Source: Chitinophaga pinensis (GTDB lineage: Bacteria > Bacteroidota > Bacteroidia > 2-12-FULL-35-15). Taken from it: DNA of 64,000 bases. Below are positions 34,391-43,884 of the stretch, piece by piece. Made by a program: the position numbers and the translations under genes. The stretch lies in contig CAMCYR010000005.1 in assembly GCA_945885475.1 (NCBI GenBank), positions 44,909 to 108,908 on the forward strand. Direction: 5' to 3'. Under the pieces are notes generated by a model. It ran no database searches. It saw only the letters and a program-made list of their open reading frames with translations, and had not been told where the DNA came from. The stretch's first letter is position 1. Each line of letters starts with the position of its first letter.

Positions 34391-36481
34391 CTAATAATTT
34401 AATAATTCTTTGATTGCCTTTGCAACCTTAACTGCATTTGGAAGCATGGTTGTTTCCAAGGTTGAGTTTAAAGGAATAGCCGGTAAGTTTTCAGATCCTA
34501 TCACTTCGACTGCTGCATCTAAAAATTCAAAACATTTTTTAGAGATTCGTCCAGCTAATGCTTGTGGAAAGCCATTGTTATATGGTTCTTCAGTAAGTAC
34601 AATACATTTACCGTGCTTTTTTACGGATGAAAGAATTGTTTCTTCATCTAATGGATTTAAAGTTCTTAGATCAACAATTTCAATTTGGTCAGGGAATTCT
34701 TTGGACGCATTTTTTGCCCAATATACACCCATTCCATAGGTGATGATTGTTATTGAACCTTTTTCTTTTTTCGCATCAACAGTTTGAACCATTCTTGCTT
34801 TTCCAAACGGAATGATATAGTCTTCATCCGGTTCGATTGTTTTAGCATCTTCTGTTCCTTTTATTTTGCTCCAATACAATCCTTTATGTTCGAGCATGAT
34901 AACGGGATTCGGATCATAGTAGGCCGCTTTCATTAATCCTTTGAGATCGGCACCTGTTGAGGGATAACAAATTTTTATACCACGAATATTTGTTAGGATA
35001 CTTTCAACGCTTGATGAATGATATGGTCCGCCACTTCCATACGCACCAATTGGCACGCGAATGATTGCGCTTACCGGCCATTTTCCATTCGATAAATAAC
35101 AAGAGCGGCTCACTTCTGTAAACAATTGATTTAAGCCCGGCCATATATAATCAGCAAACTGAACTTCAACAATTGGTTTGCAGCCGGCTGCACTCATCCC
35201 GACAGTGCTCCCTATAATAAAAGCTTCCTGTATGGGTGTGTTAAAAACGCGGTGATCACCATATGTTTGTGCCAGTGTAGCTGCTTCGCGGAATACGCCA
35301 CCCAATCTACCTCCAACATCTTGTCCGTACAATAAACATTCAGGATGTTTAGCCATTAATTCACGAATTGCAAACAGCGCAGAATCTACCATTACGGTTT
35401 TTTCTTTTCCTGCAGGTTCACGTTCACCTTTTTCTTCTGTAACAGGAGTAGGAGCGAAGTCGTGATCAAATAAATCCTCCGGTCGCGGATCTTCAGCAAG
35501 TAATGCTTTTTGATAATCGTTTTCTACTTTTTCCTTCGCTGAACGTTCTATTGCTTCCAATTCCGAAACATCAAATCCTGCAACAATCAATTGATTGCGT
35601 AATCTTGGGAATGGATCACGCTTTTGTGCTTCTTCCAAATCATCGCGGTACCATTCTTTGCGAACGCCTGATGTATGGTGGTTCAACAAAGGAACTTTAG
35701 CATGAATTAAAAAAGGTCTGCGTTCCTTTCGGATGATCGCGATTACTTCCTTAACAGTGTTGTATGATTTTTCAAAATCGGTTCCATCAATGGTTCTTGT
35801 TTCTAATCCTTTAAATCCTTTTGCATATTCGGTAGCATCTTGTGCACGAATTTCTTTTGCATTGGCAGAAATATCCCATTCGTTATCCTGCACCACGTAA
35901 AGGATCGGCATCTTTTTTAAAACTGCCATTTGAAAGGCTTCTGCAACTTCTCCTTCAGTGATACATGCATCGCCTAATGAACAAACTGCAATCGGTTTGT
36001 TGTTCCCATAGTCGGGAAGTAAATTTTGTTTCTCCAAATATTGAATACCCATTGCAACACCTGTCGTAGGGATCGCTTGCATACCTGTTGCGGATGATTG
36101 CATTGGTATTTTCGGCATGTCATCTCTTTTTAAACTGGGATGACAATAATACGTTCGGCCACCGGAAAAAGGATCATCGCGTTTTGCTAATAGCTGAAGC
36201 ATTAATTCATATGGCTGCATCCCTATTCCAAGCAGCATACTGTCGTCACGGTAATAGGCGGAAAGGAAATCCTGTGGTAATAATTGCAGACCAACGGCTA
36301 GCTGAATTGCTTCGTGACCGCGGGAAGTAGCGTGAACATATTTTGCGGTCACTTCTTTATTTTCTTCATATAATTCAGCCATCGCTTTGGCTGTGCAGAT
36401 TAACTCAAATGCTTTTAATAAAATAGTTTCATCAATGGATGAATTTATTTTTCTTTTTTTATCAGTTGTTGCGTCCGCCAT
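34391..36481 (-). CDS. Branched-chain 2-oxoacid dehydrogenase E1, fused alpha and beta subunits
   Basis: A 696-residue fusion. The N-terminal ~345 residues are the E1-alpha TPP domain (SLGDACITEGEVAEAFQMA...QDN is the TPP/Mg motif, with HATSRGHEAIQLAVG earlier). Residues ~365-696 are the E1-beta transketolase-like part (DVGGRLGGVFREA, GSGGPYHSSSVE). Such fusions are common in Bacteroidota for the 2-oxoisovalerate complex, which supplies branched acyl-CoA for iso fatty acids. No E2 or E3 gene is in the window. Acetoin or pyruvate dehydrogenase are less likely alternatives. Confidence 0.9.
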   Translation of the reverse strand: MADATTDKKRKINSSIDETILLKAFELICTAKAMAELYEENKEVTAKYVHATSRGHEAIQLAVGLQLLPQDFLSAYYRDDSMLLGIGMQPYELMLQLLAKRDDPFSGGRTYYCHPSLKRDDMPKIPMQSSATGMQAIPTTGVAMGIQYLEKQNLLPDYGNNKPIAVCSLGDACITEGEVAEAFQMAVLKKMPILYVVQDNEWDISANAKEIRAQDATEYAKGFKGLETRTIDGTDFEKSYNTVKEVIAIIRKERRPFLIHAKVPLLNHHTSGVRKEWYRDDLEEAQKRDPFPRLRNQLIVAGFDVSELEAIERSAKEKVENDYQKALLAEDPRPEDLFDHDFAPTPVTEEKGEREPAGKEKTVMVDSALFAIRELMAKHPECLLYGQDVGGRLGGVFREAATLAQTYGDHRVFNTPIQEAFIIGSTVGMSAAGCKPIVEVQFADYIWPGLNQLFTEVSRSCYLSNGKWPVSAIIRVPIGAYGSGGPYHSSSVESILTNIRGIKICYPSTGADLKGLMKAAYYDPNPVIMLEHKGLYWSKIKGTEDAKTIEPDEDYIIPFGKARMVQTVDAKKEKGSITIITYGMGVYWAKNASKEFPDQIEIVDLRTLNPLDEETILSSVKKHGKCIVLTEEPYNNGFPQALAGRISKKCFEFLDAAVEVIGSENLPAIPLNSTLETTMLPNAVKVAKAIKELLNY

Positions 36482-37251
36482 GTCTTGATACTGTTAATAT
36501 AATTTTACTATAATATTAATCGATTGTTATTGAAGCTGCCCTAAAAATTAGATGAACCCAATAATAGTATAGTTAAATGTAAAATTATTTACTTTAAATT
36601 CCAAGAAAATTAATATTGACAGAATATAATTCTGAAATATTGCTTTTTTGCAAATAAATGTTTGCTTTTATGGATGGTTTACGGAACTTGAACTATTCAA
36701 TTTTTAGAGATAGAATTTATTGTATTTTGAATCAGATCAGGAAGTTCATCGATAAATTTTTTTTTAGTTTCAATTTCTTTCAGAAGGGTTTCGCAATCCA
36801 TCTGGTAGAGTGTGAATTGTCTCTAAAAGACTTTCGGGTAGCTGAAAATTTCATAACAGCCCATTTCCAATTTATTGATATGGTTGTAGACTTGTATTCC
36901 TGCTGGTTTATATACTTTTTAAACTCCGGATTCAGAATAGAATTCAACGCAGAATTGTATCTCCAATTCCTATCCGTTTTAAATCAATTCTTTAATGGTG
37001 TCGTTGATTAATTTGATATTGGCAGCTTGCAGGACTTACTTCTTTTATACCTGGCAATAACTGCAGGCATATAAAGTAAAAGAGCACAAGTTGTAGAAAA
37101 GTGAAATTTAAATTGTATTGTTTTTTCATTGTTCTTTTTTATGAGCTATGCAAGATGATTTTTCTTATAATTAAAAATAATTTTTTTTATTTTGGTGTGA
37201 AATGATTAAGTGTAATGTCGTAAGTAAATCTTTCAAGCCCAATAAATACCT
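36482..37251. other. Gene-poor region of about 770 bases
   Basis: No convincing gene. A rightward frame (36658-37011) is Phe-rich and lacks a ribosome-binding site. On the minus strand, 36697-36801 could code a 34-residue peptide with lysine- and glutamate-rich helix character (MDCETLLKEIETKKKF), preceded by short frames broken by stops; it could be the relic of a lost leftward gene. Confidence 0.4.
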
Positions 37252-37259
37252 TACCTTTG
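37252..37259 (+). promoter_or_regulatory. Possible -7 element of the second helicase gene
   Basis: TACCTTTG matches TAnnTTTG and lies 12 bases before the ATG at 37272. No good -33 partner was found. Confidence 0.45.
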
Positions 37260-37271
37260 CAAAAAAATAAA

Positions 37272-38591
37272 ATGAGTAGTATGATACCAAAAGTGTTGGA
37301 GAATTTGAAAATTGCCTCCTTAAATGAAATGCAATTAGCAACGATAGAAGCGGCAAAGAAATCAACGGATATAGTATTACTGTCCCCTACCGGTTCAGGT
37401 AAAACCTTAGGTTTTCTATTGCCTATTTTAAATTCATTGGATAAAAGTAAAGAAGGCATTCAGGCATTGGTGATTGTTCCTTCCCGTGAGCTGGCTATTC
37501 AAATTGAACAAGTATTTAAACAAATGCAAACCGGATTTAAGGTGAATTGTACGTATGGCGGACATTCCACAAAAACGGAGAGGAATAGTCTAGGAGAAGC
37601 ACCGGCAGTATTGATTGGAACACCGGGAAGATTGGCATTTCATATCCGGAATAAAAATATAAATACAGTTTCCATTCATACCTTGGTATTGGATGAGTTT
37701 GATAAAGCATTGGAATTTGGTTTTCAGGAAGACATGTCCTTCATAATTTATTACCTAAAGAATTTGCAAAAGCGAATGCTCACTTCCGCAACAAAAATGA
37801 ATTCGATTCCCGATTTTGCCGGTCTTCATGATGCTGTTGAAATTAATTTTTTGAGTAAAACGCCTGTTAAAGCAGAAGGATTAAAACTAAAAATTGTAAA
37901 AGCAGAAACAAAAGATAAGATCGATGCCTTATTTTCTTTGATTTGTAAATTGGGAAATACAGCGACACTCGTATTTTGCAACCACCGTGATGCTGTAGAC
38001 AGAATAAGCGCTTTACTATTGGAGAAAGGTTTATTTCACGGAACTTTTCATGGAAAAATGGAGCAGGAGGACAGAGAACGTGCCTTGATAAAATTCAGAA
38101 ACGGAACAAATCAGATCTTGATTACCACAGATCTTGCTTCACGCGGATTAGATATTCCGGAAATACAAAATGTAATTCACTTTCAGTTGCCGCATACAGA
38201 AGATGTATTTATTCACCGAAACGGAAGAACAGCAAGAATGAATGCAAAAGGAACCGCTTACCTGCTTTTAGGGGAAGGAGAATTTGTTCCGGTATTTATT
38301 AAAGATACTCCCGGTTTAGAGACAGTGCCTTCGGGAAATAAAATCCCTGAAAATACGCTATGGTGCACACTTTATATAGCAGCAGGAAAAAAGGACAAGA
38401 TCAATAAAATGGACATTGTCGGAATGCTTTTGCAAAAAGGCAAATTACAAAAAGACGACTTAGGACTTATCGAAGTACTTGATTTTTCTTCTTATGCTGC
38501 TGTTAAACGCGATAAGATCGAACAGCTATTAGTTGCAGTGAAAGAGGAGAAAATCAAAGGGCGAAAAATTAAAATGGAAGTATCGAAATAG
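37272..38591 (+). CDS. DEAD-box family RNA helicase, divergent
   Basis: About 439 residues from the ATG at 37272; an in-frame TTG at 37257 overlaps the -7-like element. Motifs: SLNEMQ (Q motif), SPTGSGKT (Walker A), PSREL, GTPGR, motif II DEFD (141-144), TSAT, ASRGLDI and HRNGRTAR, where the usual Ile is Asn and the last Gly-Arg is Ala-Arg. The C-terminal ~75 residues look like an RNA-binding extension (KKDKINKMDIVGMLLQKGKL, the DbpA-type RRM start). It is therefore likely a DbpA-like ribosome-assembly helicase. Confidence 0.9.
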   Translation: MSSMIPKVLENLKIASLNEMQLATIEAAKKSTDIVLLSPTGSGKTLGFLLPILNSLDKSKEGIQALVIVPSRELAIQIEQVFKQMQTGFKVNCTYGGHSTKTERNSLGEAPAVLIGTPGRLAFHIRNKNINTVSIHTLVLDEFDKALEFGFQEDMSFIIYYLKNLQKRMLTSATKMNSIPDFAGLHDAVEINFLSKTPVKAEGLKLKIVKAETKDKIDALFSLICKLGNTATLVFCNHRDAVDRISALLLEKGLFHGTFHGKMEQEDRERALIKFRNGTNQILITTDLASRGLDIPEIQNVIHFQLPHTEDVFIHRNGRTARMNAKGTAYLLLGEGEFVPVFIKDTPGLETVPSGNKIPENTLWCTLYIAAGKKDKINKMDIVGMLLQKGKLQKDDLGLIEVLDFSSYAAVKRDKIEQLLVAVKEEKIKGRKIKMEVSK

Positions 38592-38651
38592 GGAAATTTC
38601 CGTTCGAGTGTTCCTTTTAACGATTTGTCAGTTCTAGTGTTCCGCAGGAAC

Positions 38652-38771
38652 GTATCGAGAACATTTAGAACTCCAATACTTCTCGATACGCTCCCTTCAG
38701 TCGAACTCGAAGCGACCTTTGAGTTACCAACACTTCTCGATACTCTCCCTTCGGTCGAACTCGAAGCGACA
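38652..38771. repeat. Intergenic repeat cluster
   Basis: Two direct copies of a 43-base unit (38675-38717 and 38729-38771) differ at 3 positions; each holds tctcgata and gtcgaactcgaagcgac. An inverted arm (38652-38661) pairs with 38682-38691. This resembles dispersed extragenic repeats of Bacteroidota chromosomes. Confidence 0.75.
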
Positions 38772-38776
38772 AAAAA

Positions 38777-39067
38777 CTATCCTTTTTTTAAAATCCTTTC
38801 CAGATAGAATGTTCCGAAAGGCACAAAGGATAATAGAAAGCCAAGTGTTGCAATTTTAATTGACCATTTATATTTTATGGTTGAGGCCAAAAGTAAAATA
38901 CAAAATCCAATAAACAATACTCCGTGTAGCATACCTACAACTCTTACGGGTGTTTGCATATCCATGAAATATTTTAAAGGCATAGCAATTAAAAGTAGTA
39001 TCAGGTAGGAGATCCCTTCCGCAAAAGCTACTTTGAGAAACAGCTTGAATAATTTATTGTCGTTCAT
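38777..39067 (-). CDS. DUF3817 integral membrane protein
   Basis: A 96-residue protein with three hydrophobic segments. It fits DUF3817: KVAFAEGISYLILL, then MPLKYFMDMQTPVRVVGMLHGVLF and a terminal LSFVPFGTFYLERIL block. DUF3817 proteins are small inner-membrane proteins of unknown function. The gene is 48 bases from the pseudouridine synthase gene on the same strand. Confidence 0.88.
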   Translation of the reverse strand: MNDNKLFKLFLKVAFAEGISYLILLLIAMPLKYFMDMQTPVRVVGMLHGVLFIGFCILLLASTIKYKWSIKIATLGFLLSFVPFGTFYLERILKKG

Positions 39068-39115
39068 AATTTATTAAAATCGGATGTTAATTAATAACGC
39101 TTCGAAAAGTACTAC

Positions 39116-39859
39116 TTAGTCTTCTGAATCATCAATTATAGATGCTTCTTCCGTTTTACTGGAGTTTGCAACAAGTTTGTTTATTGTATTTATTTCTTCA
39201 TTGCTTAAATATCTCCATCCACCCGAATTGATACCATTCAGCGTAACGTTCATTATTCTTATTCGTTGCAGCTTGTATACTTTATAGTCTAATGCGTCAC
39301 ACATTCTTCTGATCTGCCGGTTTAAGCCTTGCGTTAAAATGATTCTGAATTTATCAGCGGCTTCTTGTTTTACGAAACATTTTTTTGTCACCGCATCACC
39401 AATATCGATTCCATTGGCCATTTTTTGAATAAAGTCAGGAACAATGGGTTTGTCTACCATTACTAGATATTCTTTTTCATGATTATTGCCGGCACGTAAT
39501 ATTTTATTTACAATATCTCCATCATTCGTCATAAATAGTAATCCTTCTGAAGGCTTGTCTAATCTACCGATAGGAAAAATACGTTTCGGATGATTTATAA
39601 ACTCAATGATGTTGTCTTTGTCTTTCAGGTCTGTTGTGCAAGTGATTCCGGGAGGTTTGTTGAATGCGATATATATTGCTTTCTCCTTTGATTTTATTGG
39701 TTTTCCATCAATGGTAATGTCGTCCGCATCCGAGACTTTTGTTCCGAGTTCTGGTATGTTTCCATTCACGGTTACCCTTCCTTGTTCAATCAGTTTGTCA
39801 GCTTCTCTTCTAGAGCAGGTACCTGTTTCGCTAATGTATTTATTTAATCGTTTTTGCAT
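39116..39859 (-). CDS. rluF: 23S rRNA pseudouridine synthase, RluF-like
   Basis: About 247 residues from the ATG at 39859 (MQKRLNKYIS). An N-terminal S4 RNA-binding domain (CSRREADKLIEQGRVTVNG) is followed by the RsuA-family catalytic domain with RLDKPSEGLLFMTNDG, where Asp is the nucleophile, and LTQGLNRQIRRMCDALDY, the block typical of RluF. RluF modifies U2604 (E. coli numbering) of 23S rRNA. The protein has a short acidic tail. Confidence 0.88.
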   Translation of the reverse strand: MQKRLNKYISETGTCSRREADKLIEQGRVTVNGNIPELGTKVSDADDITIDGKPIKSKEKAIYIAFNKPPGITCTTDLKDKDNIIEFINHPKRIFPIGRLDKPSEGLLFMTNDGDIVNKILRAGNNHEKEYLVMVDKPIVPDFIQKMANGIDIGDAVTKKCFVKQEAADKFRIILTQGLNRQIRRMCDALDYKVYKLQRIRIMNVTLNGINSGGWRYLSNEEINTINKLVANSSKTEEASIIDDSED

Positions 39860-39914
39860 TTGAAGGATAATCACTATTTACGCAGACGTTTTTAATTTTC
39901 CAATTTATAATTGA

Positions 39915-40673
39915 TTATGCTTTTGCTTTAAATTTATTTATCGCATTGATGGTGAATTCAGATAATACTAATTTTCCACTCATCTCTGCACGTTCGATCA
40001 ATAGCGTGTCCCAATTTTCTGTTCCTCTCCAGAATGCTTTCTTAAGCATTGCCATTGCTTCGGGATTTGATTTAGAAAGTTTATCCGCAAGAGCAGTGAT
40101 TGCTGTATCCATTTCTACTGTTGTTTTAAAAATATCGACATACAATCCTTTTTCTTTCGCCCAGCCGGCCGTTTGCCATTCTGTTGCATTTATAGATAAG
40201 GAGGTGAATGCAGATGTTCCAATTTTGCGTTCCACAGCCGGACCAACCACAAATGGTCCTATGCCGACAGCGAGTTCACTAAGTTTTACGAAAGCGGTGT
40301 CTAAGGCTAAGGTATAGTCTGCTGCCGATGCGATTCCAACTCCTCCGCCAACTGCTTTTCCCTGAACGCGGGCAATCACAAATTTTGGAGCCGTTCGGAT
40401 CGCATTTATTACCATTGCGAAACCTGAAAAGAATTTTTTTCCGGTTTCCAGATCTTTAATGGAAATTAATTCATCGAATGAAGCACCTGCACAAAAAGCT
40501 TTATCGCCTTCGCTTTGTATAATGATCACTTTTATTGCTGTATCGTGTCCTGCTTTTGTAATTTCTTCTGCCAGCTGTCTTAGCAATGCTCCAGGCATTG
40601 AATTACTTTGAGGGTGAAAAAATGTTATTGTAGCAATTCCGTTTGCCAGCTGCGATTTGATATGCCCTTCCAT
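39915..40673 (-). CDS. Enoyl-CoA hydratase/isomerase family protein
   Basis: A 252-residue crotonase-fold protein. Oxyanion loops are AFCAGASFDEL and GKAVGGGVGIASAAD. The catalytic region reads SELAVGIGP, keeping the first Glu of enoyl-CoA hydratase, while the second Glu position appears to be Ser. It could be the 2,3-dehydroadipyl-CoA hydratase (PaaF role) missing elsewhere in the cluster, since paaZ lies close by, or an isomerase or methylglutaconyl-CoA hydratase. The specific reaction cannot be fixed from motifs. Confidence 0.85.
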   Translation of the reverse strand: MEGHIKSQLANGIATITFFHPQSNSMPGALLRQLAEEITKAGHDTAIKVIIIQSEGDKAFCAGASFDELISIKDLETGKKFFSGFAMVINAIRTAPKFVIARVQGKAVGGGVGIASAADYTLALDTAFVKLSELAVGIGPFVVGPAVERKIGTSAFTSLSINATEWQTAGWAKEKGLYVDIFKTTVEMDTAITALADKLSKSNPEAMAMLKKAFWRGTENWDTLLIERAEMSGKLVLSEFTINAINKFKAKA

Positions 40674-40713
40674 AGATTTTGTAGTTATTGATTTTCGTTT
40701 GTAAATATATAAA

Positions 40714-40745
40714 ATAAAAAAGCACTAAGAATTTCTCTTAGTGCT
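40714..40745 (-). terminator. Terminator of the 40782-41234 gene
   Basis: A 10-bp perfect stem (40721-40730 with 40736-40745), loop atttc, followed on the minus strand by a T-rich run. It lies just after the leftward hypothetical gene. Confidence 0.85.
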
Positions 40746-40781
40746 CAATTAAACTAATGTTTAACCCTTATTTTAATCCAA

Positions 40782-41234
40782 TTAGTTCTCGTGATAAGCA
40801 GGCAATTTACCTTCTTTGATCAATTGCAGGCTTTTTAATTTGTGCTCTTCAAAGTTGCCGAAACACAAAGCATCTAATAGTTCTTGTTTCGTCATTTGTG
40901 GGCTGTTCAGTTGAGATTTTAATTCTTTTTCACAACGATCAACATATTTCTCAAATCGCTCAGGAGCCCAAATGTATTGTGTCTTATGCCAATCAGGTTG
41001 AGTTCTGTCAACTTTAAATTCACTTGGCATATCATCATTTAGTTTGATGTTTGTTTTGATATCCAATCCTTCGAATTTTTTTGGTAACAAACGATTATCA
41101 AAAATTAACGGTCTGCTAATCTTAATAACGTGTTTCTTTTTTTTCACGTCAACCATTGCTAATCCTTCAATTGTCAAACCTTTTTTCTTAAGGTGACCAT
41201 ACTTTGATTCAAAACTCTTCAAAATCTCAAACAT
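40782..41234 (-). CDS. Hypothetical protein
   Basis: A 150-residue basic, soluble protein of unknown family. It has a central strand-rich part (HVIKISRPLIFDNRLLPKKFEGL), a YIWAPERFEKYVDRCEKEL helix and a C-terminal helix pair (TKQELLDALCFGNFEEHKLKS). No signal peptide. A TATCTTTA sequence on the minus strand (about 41257-41264) could be its -7 element, and a strong terminator follows, so it is monocistronic. Confidence 0.7.
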   Translation of the reverse strand: MFEILKSFESKYGHLKKKGLTIEGLAMVDVKKKKHVIKISRPLIFDNRLLPKKFEGLDIKTNIKLNDDMPSEFKVDRTQPDWHKTQYIWAPERFEKYVDRCEKELKSQLNSPQMTKQELLDALCFGNFEEHKLKSLQLIKEGKLPAYHEN

Positions 41235-41749
41235 GCTCTTTTAGATTGATGGACTGTAAAGATACGAAGTATATGCGTTCGTAGTTATTAACAAATGATT
41301 ATTTAGACAATTGATTTACAGCCACCTATGACTGTTGAAAAAGTGTAGACGAACACCTTGATTTTTGGATGAATCTTATTAATGAGGTTTAAATAGGTTT
41401 TAAATATAATAACTAATTGATAGTCAATATTTTATGTCTTTTTAGATTCCCTTGTCTGTACCCTTTATATCTATTTTCCCGGTCTTATTTCTTTAAAATG
41501 AGATGCTGAAATCCGTCACTATTTCCAAAGCCTCCTGATATTACATTTTAACTTGTTGATATTTAGTGCTTTGTAATTTCGGCGGAGTCTTTTTTGTGAT
41601 TCTATTTTCAATGTATCTCTACCTTATACTATTATTGAACGTCAAACCTTTAAAATCTTATTTCCTGACCACAAAATAGGAACTTTGAGGAAGGCTTTTA
41701 AATTATTTAGAAAAATTTATCGACGATTCGGCATCAATTTTCTTAACAA
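41235..41749. other. Non-coding stretch of about 515 bases
   Basis: AT-rich, no frame with codon-like character on either strand, and no clear hairpin or repeat. Its left end holds the upstream region of the 40782-41234 gene. Confidence 0.5.
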
Positions 41750-43795
41750 TTAGTCTTGATTTTTCTTTTTAACCATTGTTAGAATTGTAGCGATAGCGAC
41801 GGTCTCACCTGTTTCATCATAAACATCTACTAGCCACTTTACAATTCCTTTTGCGATGTCTTCTTCCGATTTTTTCTCCTGATCAATTTTTTCTTTACAA
41901 GTAAACCGGACACCAATTTCTGCGCCTGGATAAACAGGCTTCGTGAAACGGCACTCATCAATTCCATAGTTCAACATAACTGGACCTTTTGGTGCATCAA
42001 CAAATAAACCGGCAGCTCTTGATAAGATATAGTATCCATGTGCAACTCGTCCAGTAAAAATTGTTCCTTCTAACGAATTCGCATCCATGTGTGCATAAAA
42101 TTTATCTCCGCTCAATTCAGCGAAAGCTTCTATGTTTTCGAGCGTTACTTTATGTTTTTCGGTGATCAATGTTTCTCCGATAACGAGCTCTTCAAAGTAG
42201 CGTTTGAAAGGGTGAATATCGTTCAGGATATATTTAGAACCGTATTGATAATTGTTCGTAATGTTTGAAAGTGTGGTAGGAGAACCTTGGATGGCGGTGC
42301 GTTGTAAATAATGAAATACGCCACGTTTTCCACCCATCTCTTCTCCGCCACCTGCACGGCCTGGTCCCCCATGGGTAAGTAAAGGCATCGGTGAGCCATG
42401 TCCAGTGCTTTCTTTTGCGCAATCAGCATTCAGTACCAATATTCTTCCGTGCATGCATGCTGCACCGATCACAAATTCTTTTGCTATTTTATCATCACCT
42501 GTAATAATCGAACAAACGAGTGAACCTTTCCCCATTTTTGCTAATTCAATTGCATCTGCAATCGTATTGTAAGGCATGATGGTGCTTACAGGACCAAATG
42601 CTTCTAAATTATGACAATCTTGGAATTTGAACGGATCGGAATTCAAAAATAAAATCGGCGACATAAAAGCTCCTTTGTTTTTATCTGCACCAATTACTTC
42701 AAATTTTTCCAGATCACCAAAAACAATTTCTTGTGTTTTCGAAAGCTGCATTACTTTTTCCGCAACCTCTTTTAATTGTGATTTTCCCGCTAGAGCACCC
42801 ATTCTTACACCTTCCGTATTCGGATCACCAATTATTGTAGATGCAAGCCTTTTTCCTAAGGCAATCTGCACATCTTCCACTAACTTTTCAGGTACAATGA
42901 TTCTTCGGATCGCAGTACATTTTTGTCCTGCTTTTGTTGTCATTTCTCTTTGCACCTCTTTAATAAAAATATCGAATTCTGCAGTCCCGGGAACAGCATC
43001 TGTTCCTAAAACACAGCAGTTCAATGAATCTGCTTCCATGTTAAATGGAACAGCTTCCTGAATCAATCTCGGATGAGATTTTAGCATCATTCCGGTGCTC
43101 GCAGAACCTGTAAATGTAACGATGTCTTGTGATTCGACATGGTCTAATATTCCATTCGCGCTTCCGCAGATAAGTTGCAACGCACCTTCGGGTAGAATCT
43201 TAGACGCTGCAATTTCTTTTACTACAATTTCTGTTAAGAAAGAGGTTACGGTTGCGGGTTTAACAATAGCCGGAACACCCGCTAATAAATTCACTGCAAT
43301 TTTTTCGAGCATCCCCCAAACAGGGAAATTAAAGGCATTAATATGAATGGCAACACCTTCTTTTGGAACACAAATGTGGTGACCGATAAATGTTCCATTT
43401 TTACTTAGCTTCGCTGCATCACCATCTAAACAAAAAGTTTCATTCGGAAATTGTCTGCGTAAACTGGCGTAAGTAAATAAATTTCCGATTCCTCCTTCAA
43501 TATCTACCCAGCTGTCTGAGCGGGTTGCTCCAGTTGCCCAGCTTACATTGTAAAATTGTTCTTTTTTTGATTGAAGGTGCATGGCTAATGCTTTTAACAT
43601 TAATCCTCTCTCCTGAAATGTTAGTTTTCGTAATGCCGGTCCGCCTACTTTTCGGGCATAATCCATCATCCCGCTAAAATCTAATCCCTTGCTGCTTGCT
43701 GATGTAATGGCTTCACCAGTGATCGCGTTGTATAGTGTTTGACCATCTCCTTCACCTGCGATCCATTTTCCTTGTGCGTAATTTTCTAATTTCAT
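41750..43795 (-). CDS. paaZ: PaaZ: oxepin-CoA hydrolase / semialdehyde dehydrogenase
   Basis: A 681-residue bifunctional enzyme. Residues ~1-515 are an aldehyde dehydrogenase with the nucleophile Cys in KAGQKCTAIRR and cofactor-site blocks (INAFNFPVWGMLEKI, FTGSASTG). Residues ~530-681 are a MaoC-like hot-dog hydratase with the motif AELSGDKFYAHMD. PaaZ opens the oxepin-CoA ring and oxidises the semialdehyde. The length matches the family (~680). It lies far (about 30 kb) from the other paa genes in this window, on the opposite strand. Confidence 0.95.
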   Translation of the reverse strand: MKLENYAQGKWIAGEGDGQTLYNAITGEAITSASSKGLDFSGMMDYARKVGGPALRKLTFQERGLMLKALAMHLQSKKEQFYNVSWATGATRSDSWVDIEGGIGNLFTYASLRRQFPNETFCLDGDAAKLSKNGTFIGHHICVPKEGVAIHINAFNFPVWGMLEKIAVNLLAGVPAIVKPATVTSFLTEIVVKEIAASKILPEGALQLICGSANGILDHVESQDIVTFTGSASTGMMLKSHPRLIQEAVPFNMEADSLNCCVLGTDAVPGTAEFDIFIKEVQREMTTKAGQKCTAIRRIIVPEKLVEDVQIALGKRLASTIIGDPNTEGVRMGALAGKSQLKEVAEKVMQLSKTQEIVFGDLEKFEVIGADKNKGAFMSPILFLNSDPFKFQDCHNLEAFGPVSTIMPYNTIADAIELAKMGKGSLVCSIITGDDKIAKEFVIGAACMHGRILVLNADCAKESTGHGSPMPLLTHGGPGRAGGGEEMGGKRGVFHYLQRTAIQGSPTTLSNITNNYQYGSKYILNDIHPFKRYFEELVIGETLITEKHKVTLENIEAFAELSGDKFYAHMDANSLEGTIFTGRVAHGYYILSRAAGLFVDAPKGPVMLNYGIDECRFTKPVYPGAEIGVRFTCKEKIDQEKKSEEDIAKGIVKWLVDVYDETGETVAIATILTMVKKKNQD

Positions 43796-43884
43796 GATTT
43801 GTTTTTTTCTAAATTTTAAAAGATCAGTATTTAAATTCTGTTCTGTATTTAAAATGATATGAAACTCATTTGTATAAATAAATT

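Noticed and set aside
36658..37011. Rightward 117-codon frame rich in Phe and Ile
   Set aside because: No ribosome-binding site, composition unlike a coding sequence of this genome, and no family resemblance; treated as non-coding.
38652..38771. CRISPR-like array
   Set aside because: Only two imperfect units with an 11-base gap, and no cas genes nearby.
38625..38807. 60-codon frame through the repeat cluster
   Set aside because: Its peptide repeats merely reflect the DNA repeats (TLLDTLPSVELEA twice); no initiation signal.
42627..43061. Plus-strand 144-codon frame inside paaZ
   Set aside because: Antisense shadow of the conserved aldehyde dehydrogenase domain.
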